Part shown: in pieces, positions 1 to 5,762 of the stretch
How the letters are laid out: each line of letters opens with the position of its first letter
Numbering within the stretch: the first letter of the stretch is position 1
Assembly: GCA_011389605.1 (NCBI GenBank)
Contig: JAABTZ010000128.1
Span: 1-7,927, forward strand
From: Desulfobacteraceae bacterium
Lineage (GTDB): Bacteria > Desulfobacterota > Desulfobacteria > Desulfobacterales > Desulfosalsimonadaceae
Length of the DNA: 7,927 nt
Direction: 5' to 3'
The notes under the pieces: model-generated
What the model was told of the DNA's origin: nothing
Databases searched by the model: none
Seen by the model: the letters and a program-made list of their open reading frames with translations, nothing else
Made by a program: the position numbers and the translations under genes

Positions 1-233
1 TGGGTGACACTGTGAATACAGCAGCACGGCTTGAAAGTTATGATAAAAATCTTGCCGGAGACAACTCCTGGCGGATTCTCATCGGAGAGCCCACCCTGCA
101 GTATCTCAACAATCAATTTAACGTGCAGATGGTTGGGGAAGCCGGTTTAAAAGGAAAAAATGAAATCATCAATATTTACCGGGTATTTTCCAGCAAAGAC
201 AACCCTGACAACAGGGGAAAGGAAGACTCATGA
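1..233 (+). CDS. Class III adenylate/guanylate cyclase, C-terminal end (partial, start outside window)
   Basis: The reading frame is open from base 3 and ends at TGA 231-233. About 77 residues are visible. They begin with GDTVNTAARLES, the class III nucleotide cyclase motif that carries the transition-state Asn and Arg (NxxxR). The rest, with ILIGEPTLQYL and a closing LKGK...IYRV strand, is the usual end of the cyclase fold. The enzyme would convert ATP (or GTP) to the 3',5'-cyclic nucleotide; substrate-choosing residues lie upstream and are not visible. The tail resembles cyclases with an N-terminal CHASE2 sensor and membrane segments, and such genes are often followed by DUF928 genes, as here. 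That N-terminal architecture is inferred. The stop overlaps the next start (ATGA), indicating translational coupling. Confidence 0.9.
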   Translation, partial: GDTVNTAARLESYDKNLAGDNSWRILIGEPTLQYLNNQFNVQMVGEAGLKGKNEIINIYRVFSSKDNPDNRGKEDS

Positions 234-982
234 AATATTTATTGAAGGTTTTCTGCGGCGCACTCTTGGCCATCTTATTTGTCATCACGGCAACGGCATC
301 AGATATGGACAAGCAAAAAAAGGAGGAAAAGGAAAAATCCCCTCCCCAGAAAACAACCCAGAAAAAAGACAGCCCGCCCGTCTATAAACCGCCACTGCGC
401 GGGGCGCCAGCCGGACGTGTGGCCGGCGGCTCCCGGGGAATGGATCAGGAGATTCCCTACCTGTGCTTGATTGTTCCGGAACATATCGGTCTGACCATCT
501 CAGCCCAGCCGGTTCTCTATTTTTATCAATCCAGTCTTTCCCCCTATCCTATTGAATTCACATTGATCCGGAAACAGGGCATTACACCGCTGGTTGAAAC
601 CCGCATTGACCCGCCGGAAAAACCGGGGATTCAATCGGTCCGCTTAAGTGACTTCGGTGCTCACCTTGAAGCCGGCATCCAGTATAAATGGTTCATCGCC
701 CTGGTTCCCGACCCACTGCACCGGTCCAAAGACATTCTGGCAGCAGGGGCCATAGAACTGATTCCGGAGTCGGAAAAAATCAAAGACAGACTGGCCCGGG
801 CAGAAATACCTGAAAGACCCTATATCTATGCCGAGGCAGGATTATGGTATGATGCTTTTCACAGCTTGTCTTCCCAGATCGAAACATTCCCGGAAGACAT
901 GGATCTGAAAAGCCACCGGGCCGCTTTACTGGAGCAGATCGGGCTGAAACAGGTGGGCGAAACGAAAATGACCGACAATTAG
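230..982 (+). CDS. DUF928 family secreted protein
   Basis: This 250-residue protein begins with a Sec-type signal peptide: MKYLLK, then a hydrophobic stretch to about residue 22 and a likely cleavage near ATAS. A Lys/Glu/Pro-rich linker follows (about 25-50). The DUF928 domain runs from about 51 to 241. Family marks are YKPPLRGAPAGRVAGGSRG at 52-70, a LTISAQPVLYFYQ strand, the PGIQSVRLS and AGIQYKWFIAL segments, and the closing IPERPYIYAEAGLWYDAF. Biochemical function is unknown; the protein is expected in the periplasm or outer envelope. The start codon lies inside the stop of the cyclase gene, with an AGGAAG ribosome binding site five bases ahead, so the two are probably co-expressed. A role as envelope partner or sensor accessory for a membrane cyclase is inference from the pairing. 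Confidence 0.88.
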   Translation: MKYLLKVFCGALLAILFVITATASDMDKQKKEEKEKSPPQKTTQKKDSPPVYKPPLRGAPAGRVAGGSRGMDQEIPYLCLIVPEHIGLTISAQPVLYFYQSSLSPYPIEFTLIRKQGITPLVETRIDPPEKPGIQSVRLSDFGAHLEAGIQYKWFIALVPDPLHRSKDILAAGAIELIPESEKIKDRLARAEIPERPYIYAEAGLWYDAFHSLSSQIETFPEDMDLKSHRAALLEQIGLKQVGETKMTDN

Positions 983-1012
983 GCCTGAAACTGTTCGGAC
1001 CGGCTGTTTGGG

Positions 1013-1035
1013 TAATTATTTTCCCATAATTATTT
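1013..1035 (+). terminator. Weak AT-only hairpin with T-rich tail between convergent genes
   Basis: TAATTAT (1013-1019) and ATAATTA (1026-1032) form a perfect seven-base inverted repeat around a TTTCCC loop, followed by a T-rich run. It lies 31 bases after the DUF928 stop. The stem contains no G-C pair, so it would be a weak intrinsic terminator at best. The same bases also form a nine-base direct repeat, TAATTATTT. No other gene or hairpin is apparent in the 209-base gap 983-1191, and no terminator is obvious on the minus strand after the lipase gene. Confidence 0.3.
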
Positions 1036-1191
1036 AATCTTTCTCAGTTTATAACTTTTTTAATAGGAATTTTATCACCCCAAATATCTGGAAACTAAGC
1101 AAAACAAGGCTATTGCGCCCATGGATACACGGCACATTTCTTGCGTTATACATAATAGGTTCACATTGCCATGATCCTGCTGAAACCGGAA

Positions 1192-3399
1192 TCAATTGGA
1201 AAACTTACCACTGTCTATCCAGTTACGAATTTTTTCTTTTGCATCTTCATATCCTGCATTGATGATTTTGTCGAATGCCTCGAATTCCAAAAATCTAAAA
1301 CTCTCAACCGGTGGCCTTAAGCAAAAGTCCGCTGCCAGTTTAGCCTTATCAGTTTGATGTCGGCTTCCTACTAATGCTGATCGATAAAAGATGTCCAAAA
1401 TATTCGGGAAATGGATTTTTTCCTTTGGAGGAAAGATCATGTTTCGGATAATCGCCCAAGTAGATGGAAATTCAGATCGCTGAGCATTTAATTTTTTTGC
1501 GTTGGTGACGTCAACAGCGATGATATGTCCCTTGAAAAGATTCCTCGCGATATCAACAGGTAAATTGTTCATAATCCCACCATCCACAATAATTTCATTT
1601 TTATGAATGACCGGTGGAACGAGGCCCGGAACGGATGTTGTTGATCGTATAGCATTAAAAAGCAATCCTTCGCGATGGGTAATTAATTGAGCCGAAGACA
1701 AATTAGTGGAAACACAAAAAAAAGGAAGCCACAGGTCTTCAATCAAAATATCACCGTAGATACTCCTTGCGATCTGTTCAATTTTTTTTCCACGGAGAAA
1801 TGATATAAAGGGAAAGGTTATATCTTTTTTTGGCTTTGACTGCACCCAGAGCCATCGATTGTATTTAATCATATCGGAATATTTCATTCCCATCGCATAC
1901 TGAGACGCAATAACCGCGCCCATGCTTGTGCCACTGATGCTATCAATAGGAAAGTTGTTTTCTTCAAGGGCGCGTATACAACCGATATGGGCAAAACCGC
2001 AGGCAGCCCCTCCACTGAGTACGAGATTAATAGACTTTCCAGTTATAAAACGGGCAAGACGCTGAATGTCCGACTCCCTCCCCCATCTTAGATGGTAATG
2101 CTCTTCCGATGAAAGCACTTTCAACCAATTGCTGGATCCTCGTGGTATGGAGATTTCCTCCTGATGGATAAAGACTGCCACCTTGCTTAAAAGTTCGCTA
2201 CGTTGGGTTTGCAGCAAAGCGAGAATCTTTTTTTCAGCCTCAGTAGTATAGCTATTGCCGGGAACTAATATTAGCACCTTATCAGCATTCCGCAGGCATA
2301 GTTTGGTCCAGGTGGATAGGGCGGGGTCGGCTTCATAAACCATAATCTCGTATTTGGATTCCTGTTCATCTATCCATGCGCCTATCCTGATATTGAAGGG
2401 ATCATCTTCTTGAATTTCTTTGGCTCCCGTAATTTGTTTTATCAAACAACTGCTAAGATGAAAGGTTTGGAAATTTACTTTAAGAGCGTGTATCAGGTTT
2501 TGAGTGAACGCAGCAATTGGAAGATCTTGACCGACGGAAACAACCGCTATATTAATTTGCGTATCACTTGACAGATGTTTTGTTTCGGTCTTTATTTTTT
2601 TTTGTGCAAGCGTTCGTCCGATTGATAATAGTACCTGGGGATTATTCTGGGCCAGTTTGTTAAAAACTTTCGCTGGAATTTTTGCGATATCAGAATCACG
2701 TTTTGCTATGACGGAAGCGGAACGGCAACCGGAAGTAAGGATTGCCAATTCTCCTAAAATCTCACCACGTCCAATTTCATCAAGGCCACATTGGTTTTCG
2801 TCTTTGAAAACCTTAAGCTTGCCGCTGATAACGAAATAAAGGCAATCCCCTGGTTCACCCTGACGGCAGAGGATATCGCCCCTTTTTAGGTGGATCCATT
2901 CGATATGATTTTTAATATACTCTATCTCTGATTGCTCAAGCTTGCCGAAATGCCTGGGAAGAAATGATCTTAGTTGATCATTGCGCAGTCGATTGCGAGC
3001 AATTTTTAAAATATAGCGAAAAGCATCGGGCGCTTCAGAAGCAAGGAGTTCAATACCGGTTTTATCTATTTTCAGCAACTTGGTTTTGCATAAAGCACAA
3101 ACACCTGCTGTGCGTTTCCCACCAACAATTGCAGTTATTTCGCCAACAGACTCATTAAGGCCTACCACCCCAACTAAATCCTCTAAATCACCATTATCAG
3201 AGCTACTAACTATAAGCTGACCTGATACGACCAAATAAATTCCATCGGCATCATCCCCTTGGCAAAAAAGGGTTTCCCCATCATTTAGCTCAAGGATCTG
3301 GATTTGACTTGAAAGTTTCTGCAAAGTTGAACCGCTTAGCTTGTTAAGCAAATCCGACCTTCTAATTTGTGGGATAAGCTGCCCAAGATCCTTTTGCAT
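1192..3399 (-). CDS. NTE-like patatin phospholipase with two cyclic-nucleotide-binding domains
   Basis: The protein has 735 residues from the chosen Met. Cyclic-nucleotide-binding domain 1 spans about 15-135; its phosphate-binding cassette GEITAIVGGKRTAGV keeps Glu87 and Arg96. Domain 2 spans about 150-265, with GELAILTSGCRSASV keeping Glu217 and Arg226. Residues about 282-450 match the linker of neuropathy target esterases (PIAAFTQNLIHAL, AWIDEQESKYE, STWTKLCLRNADKVLI). The patatin domain spans about 457-640: SGGAACGFAHIG oxyanion loop, GTSMG with nucleophile Ser492, and DGG with Asp606, completing the Ser-Asp dyad. The expected activity is lysophospholipase/phospholipase at the membrane, gated by cAMP or cGMP, by analogy with NTE and mycobacterial Rv2565; no transmembrane helix was noticed. 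The start at 3399 has AAGGAG nine bases upstream; an in-frame ATG at 3510 lacks a ribosome site. GC content is low compared with neighbours. Confidence 0.93.
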   Translation of the reverse strand: MQKDLGQLIPQIRRSDLLNKLSGSTLQKLSSQIQILELNDGETLFCQGDDADGIYLVVSGQLIVSSSDNGDLEDLVGVVGLNESVGEITAIVGGKRTAGVCALCKTKLLKIDKTGIELLASEAPDAFRYILKIARNRLRNDQLRSFLPRHFGKLEQSEIEYIKNHIEWIHLKRGDILCRQGEPGDCLYFVISGKLKVFKDENQCGLDEIGRGEILGELAILTSGCRSASVIAKRDSDIAKIPAKVFNKLAQNNPQVLLSIGRTLAQKKIKTETKHLSSDTQINIAVVSVGQDLPIAAFTQNLIHALKVNFQTFHLSSCLIKQITGAKEIQEDDPFNIRIGAWIDEQESKYEIMVYEADPALSTWTKLCLRNADKVLILVPGNSYTTEAEKKILALLQTQRSELLSKVAVFIHQEEISIPRGSSNWLKVLSSEEHYHLRWGRESDIQRLARFITGKSINLVLSGGAACGFAHIGCIRALEENNFPIDSISGTSMGAVIASQYAMGMKYSDMIKYNRWLWVQSKPKKDITFPFISFLRGKKIEQIARSIYGDILIEDLWLPFFCVSTNLSSAQLITHREGLLFNAIRSTTSVPGLVPPVIHKNEIIVDGGIMNNLPVDIARNLFKGHIIAVDVTNAKKLNAQRSEFPSTWAIIRNMIFPPKEKIHFPNILDIFYRSALVGSRHQTDKAKLAADFCLRPPVESFRFLEFEAFDKIINAGYEDAKEKIRNWIDSGKFSN

Positions 3400-3408
3400 T
3401 TTCCGAGG

Positions 3409-3414
3409 CTCCTT
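3409..3414 (-). promoter_or_regulatory. Ribosome binding site that fixes the lipase start
   Basis: On the minus strand, AAGGAG is followed by nine bases and then the ATG at 3399. This matches the Shine-Dalgarno consensus at good spacing. It favours the Met that opens the cyclic-nucleotide domain over the in-frame ATG 37 codons upstream, which has no purine-rich site before it. Confidence 0.75.
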
Positions 3415-3419
3415 AAGAT

Positions 3420-3491
3420 TTAACCCGTCGCATAAGCACTTTTTTTCATATGTGGCGCTACTTTGGTTTTGACTTTTCTGGATTGGGCCAT
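3420..3491 (-). CDS. Possible 23-codon leader peptide or microprotein upstream of the lipase gene
   Basis: This short ORF starts with ATG at 3491 and ends with TAA at 3420-3422, encoding 23 residues. Its ribosome site AAGGAGG (3496-3502) is a near-perfect Shine-Dalgarno match, four bases before the ATG. That is a better match than the site of the lipase gene itself. The peptide begins MAQSRKVKTKVAP and carries six Lys/Arg and no acidic residue. The stop lies 20 bases before the lipase start, and the lipase ribosome site sits in that gap, so translation of the short ORF could affect the lipase. No family is recognised. It could be a regulatory leader, a small basic protein, or the leftover start of a lost gene. 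Confidence 0.4.
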   Translation of the reverse strand: MAQSRKVKTKVAPHMKKSAYATG

Positions 3492-3562
3492 GATGCCTCC
3501 TTGCATGCATTGTAATTTTTGGAGATCATGGCATAATGGATTCAGTCAGTGAAGATGGGGTT

Positions 3563-3575
3563 GCTTAAGCGCTTA
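3563..3575. repeat. Two overlapping palindromes, possible operator upstream of the lipase
   Basis: GCTTAAGC (3563-3570) and TAAGCGCTTA (3566-3575) are both perfect palindromes and share five bases. They lie in the 109-base gap between the CoA-transferase stop and the short leader ORF, upstream of the lipase on its strand. Such symmetry suits a dimeric regulator. It does not resemble a CRP site. A TACAAT hexamer at about 3511-3516 could serve as a -10 box, but no convincing -35 box was found. Confidence 0.25.
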
Positions 3576-3600
3576 CATTTCTATTGCTGATCCCATTTCA

Positions 3601-5445
3601 TCAAAACAGACTGATGACTTCAAATTCATTGCCGCAGCGGAAGAAAGTGACGTTTTTTCCTTTTCGGATCACCTTCTGCATTTTTTCATTTTCCACAAGA
3701 ATATTCGCCTTGAACCCCCGCAGACCTTTTGATTTTGCGTATTCGTTCATTCTCTGCTGAAGGGCGCTTCCCAGCCCGCATTTCTGCCATTCCGGTCGGA
3801 TCATATAGGCGACTTCCGCCAGGTTATCCGCTGGATCGACAAAATAACATGAGGAGCCGATCACCTTTTCGTTTTCCCGCTCCCCAACTACGGCTGTGAA
3901 TGCCATCTCGTTTTCACAATCAACGTTGCACAAATGCTGGGCCATTTTGTCGGTGAACGACGCCAGATGCGTGAAAAACCTCGTGTAAATATCTTCTTTC
4001 CCCATATTGTAGAAAATATCCTGCATGCCACCGGCATCACTTGCTTTGGCCGGTCGAATAAGCACCTTCTCGCCGTTTTTCAATTGGACCTCTCTCTCTT
4101 CGTTTTCCGGGTAAGCGATCTTGCTTTTTAACGTCTGCCCCTTTTTCAGGTAGCCAAGCCTTATGCCTTCTTCAATTAACCAGGACCGAAAATCAGGATG
4201 CGCAATTTCGATCAGGGCCAGCGCCTTTTCCTGTATGGATTTGCAGTAAAGATAGGCGCTCCCGTATTCGGTAACAACGTAGTGAACCTCGGAGCGGGGG
4301 ATGGTGACACCTTCTCCTTCTCTTAACAGCGGACGAATGCGGGATTCCTTGTCATCATCTGTTGTTGATGACAAACAGATAATTGATTTCCCGCCGGGCG
4401 ACATGGCGGCCGCCCGGATGAATTCCGGCTGGGCCGATATGCCCCCGTAAAATTCACCGCCGAACTGATCCACGCACGCCTGGCCCATCAAATCGATAGA
4501 AAATACCTGAGTGACCGATACCAGGCGGTTGATGCCGGAGATGATATCCGGCCGGCAGATGTAATCGATCGGATGAAAAGAAAACTGGGTGTTTCTGTCG
4601 ATTAAATCATACAGGGCTTTTGAGCCCATGCAGTAACTGGTGGAAACCGGGCCGGTAATGACATTTTTTTCAATAAGATCAATGACCGGTTCGGAAATCA
4701 CATCGGAGTGGATGCTTAAATTTTTTCGGTTGGTCAGATACTTGAGCATCTCGTTCGGAATGCGGCCGATGCCGGTGTGAAGGGTCGAATTGTCATGGAT
4801 GATCCGGGCAATATACCGGGCAATCTGTTCGCCGATGACATCCGCCGGTTCGTGCAGATATTCAATCACCGGACTGTTGACCTCCACAAACGCATCAATA
4901 CGTTCTACCGGAATGAGTGAATCTCCATGCGTATAAGGCATATTCGGATTGACTTCCGCAATGACTTTTCTGGCTTTTAAAACAGCAACCCGCGTGATGT
5001 CTACAGAAACCCCTAAACTCACAAACCCATTAATATCAGGGGGCGATACCTGAACCATGGCTACATTGATGGGTATTTTCTCATTTTCGATCAATCTCGG
5101 CAGGTGGGCGATGGAAATCGGGATATATTCAGCTTTACCTTTTTTAATGGCTTCTCGGGTATCTGCGCCCACAAAGAAGACCTTGTGCTGGAACCTGGTT
5201 TTGGGCACTCCATTTTCCACAGGGATGGCCCCGTCCGTCAGAAAATGAACCAATGTAACATCATAAAGCTGCTTTTCCGTGGTTTCAAGCGCCTGAATTA
5301 AAGTCCGCGGCGTGGCACAAGCTGTACCGATAAAGACCCGGTCCCCGGATTTAACAACGGAAACCGCCTCTTCAGCCGTTTTCATCTTATCGGCCCTGAC
5401 GCAGGATTTTTCTGAAACGGAAACATTCAAATAGTTGTTATTCAT
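3601..5445 (-). CDS. Acetyl-CoA hydrolase/CoA-transferase family protein fused to a C-terminal GNAT acetyltransferase domain
   Basis: From Met at 5445 the protein has 614 residues and appears cytoplasmic. Residues about 15-435 are a CoA-transferase of the acetyl-CoA hydrolase/4-hydroxybutyrate CoA-transferase family: GIGRIP at 225-230, the segment SIHSDVISEPVIDLIEK that holds the catalytic position, and GGEFYGG...SPGGKSIICLSST at about 329-361. Residues about 452-614 are a GNAT domain, opening VLIRPAKASDA and carrying the acetyl-CoA loop QKCGLGS (554-560); YTRFF and ENEMAFTAVV resemble Pat-type protein acetyltransferases. Two-domain proteins of this kind are known, but their acyl substrates are not. 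At the position of the usual catalytic Glu (as in HTEM of 4-hydroxybutyrate CoA-transferase) this protein has Asp248, so activity may differ. The frame is open for 96 more codons upstream, but that stretch reads through a broken gene; AGGGGG lies four bases before 5445. Confidence 0.9.
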   Translation of the reverse strand: MNNNYLNVSVSEKSCVRADKMKTAEEAVSVVKSGDRVFIGTACATPRTLIQALETTEKQLYDVTLVHFLTDGAIPVENGVPKTRFQHKVFFVGADTREAIKKGKAEYIPISIAHLPRLIENEKIPINVAMVQVSPPDINGFVSLGVSVDITRVAVLKARKVIAEVNPNMPYTHGDSLIPVERIDAFVEVNSPVIEYLHEPADVIGEQIARYIARIIHDNSTLHTGIGRIPNEMLKYLTNRKNLSIHSDVISEPVIDLIEKNVITGPVSTSYCMGSKALYDLIDRNTQFSFHPIDYICRPDIISGINRLVSVTQVFSIDLMGQACVDQFGGEFYGGISAQPEFIRAAAMSPGGKSIICLSSTTDDDKESRIRPLLREGEGVTIPRSEVHYVVTEYGSAYLYCKSIQEKALALIEIAHPDFRSWLIEEGIRLGYLKKGQTLKSKIAYPENEEREVQLKNGEKVLIRPAKASDAGGMQDIFYNMGKEDIYTRFFTHLASFTDKMAQHLCNVDCENEMAFTAVVGERENEKVIGSSCYFVDPADNLAEVAYMIRPEWQKCGLGSALQQRMNEYAKSKGLRGFKANILVENEKMQKVIRKGKNVTFFRCGNEFEVISLF

Positions 5446-5458
5446 ATGTCCCCCTAAT

Positions 5459-5496
5459 ATTATAGATTGATCAGTGCTTATAACCTGGTCCAGGTT
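5459..5496 (-). promoter_or_regulatory. 15-base inverted repeat with TATAAT ahead of the CoA-transferase gene
   Basis: AACCTGG and CCAGGTT (5482-5488 and 5490-5496) form a perfect seven-base inverted repeat around one base. On the minus strand a TATAAT hexamer (5459-5464) follows 17 bases later, so the repeat falls where a -35 box would lie. It could be an operator or activator site. Against this, the predicted transcript would start almost at the ribosome site, and the repeat lies within old coding sequence of the broken gene, so chance is possible. Confidence 0.25.
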
Positions 5497-5738
5497 TGGG
5501 GTCCACCGCACAGGACTTTTCATATTTTTCCACCCAGCCGTCCGCGCCGCGCTCCTTAAAGAGGCTGATGGCGGTGGTGAGCTGCTCTCTGGCCGCATAT
5601 TCGCGGCCTTGTCAATAATCTTTGCATGCTGTGCAGTGATTTGAAAGTATGCCGTAGCAGTCGCAGATGTTTTGTGACCGCATTCACCGCAAATTTTTTG
5701 AGTGGAGGGGTTACCGTATGGCATTCCGAGCATTCCAT
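5471..5738 (-). pseudogene. Frameshifted remnant: zinc-ribbon start joined to a cyclase/TPR-type C-terminus
   Basis: An ATG at 5738 follows AGGGG by eight bases and begins MECSECHTVTPPLKKF. The frame then turns to nonsense, but the next frame continues CGECGHKTSATA, completing the second CxxC of a zinc ribbon. A lost base in the A/T run at about 5690-5699 explains this. After about 25 residues (ending HAKIIDKA) another one-base change at about 5600-5615 leads into the third frame: REYAAREQLTTAISLFKE, then RGADGWVEKYEK, stopping at TGA 5471-5473. That tail resembles the last helix of cyclase-AAA-TPR proteins, and zinc ribbons often begin them. The remnant starts 24 bases after the stop of such a gene, so a decayed, internally deleted neighbour or paralogue is the best reading. 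A small protein of about 88 residues with two frameshifts, or sequencing errors, is the alternative. It fills the 317-base gap 5446-5762. Confidence 0.65.
5591..5608. repeat. GC-rich hairpin at the second frame break of the remnant
   Basis: GGCCGC (5591-5596) and GCGGCC (5603-5608) are a perfect six-base inverted repeat around a six-base AT-rich loop. All six pairs are G-C. It coincides with the place where the remnant switches frame for the second time. No T-run follows on either strand, so it is not an intrinsic terminator. Confidence 0.4.
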
Positions 5739-5762
5739 GACAATATCCCCTGCCAGAATTGT

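Noticed and set aside
1036..1191. Search for a promoter, small RNA or CRP-type site in the convergent gap
   Set aside because: No TGTGA-N6-TCACA symmetry, no strong hairpin and no convincing -35/-10 pair were found.
1192..3399. CBASS or Pycsar-type anti-phage operon with a patatin effector
   Set aside because: No CD-NTase or PycC-like compact cyclase is directly paired with the lipase; the domain order is that of housekeeping NTE homologues. It remains only a loose analogy.
3400..3510. Upstream in-frame ATG at 3510 as the lipase start
   Set aside because: No ribosome site precedes it, the 37 added residues look unlike protein of this family, and ATG 3399 has AAGGAG at good spacing.
5446..5733. 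96-residue N-terminal extension of the CoA-transferase frame (upstream Met at 5733)
   Set aside because: The stretch matches a zinc ribbon and frame-shifted cyclase-type sequence rather than CoA-transferase; a ribosome site and family start fit Met at 5445.
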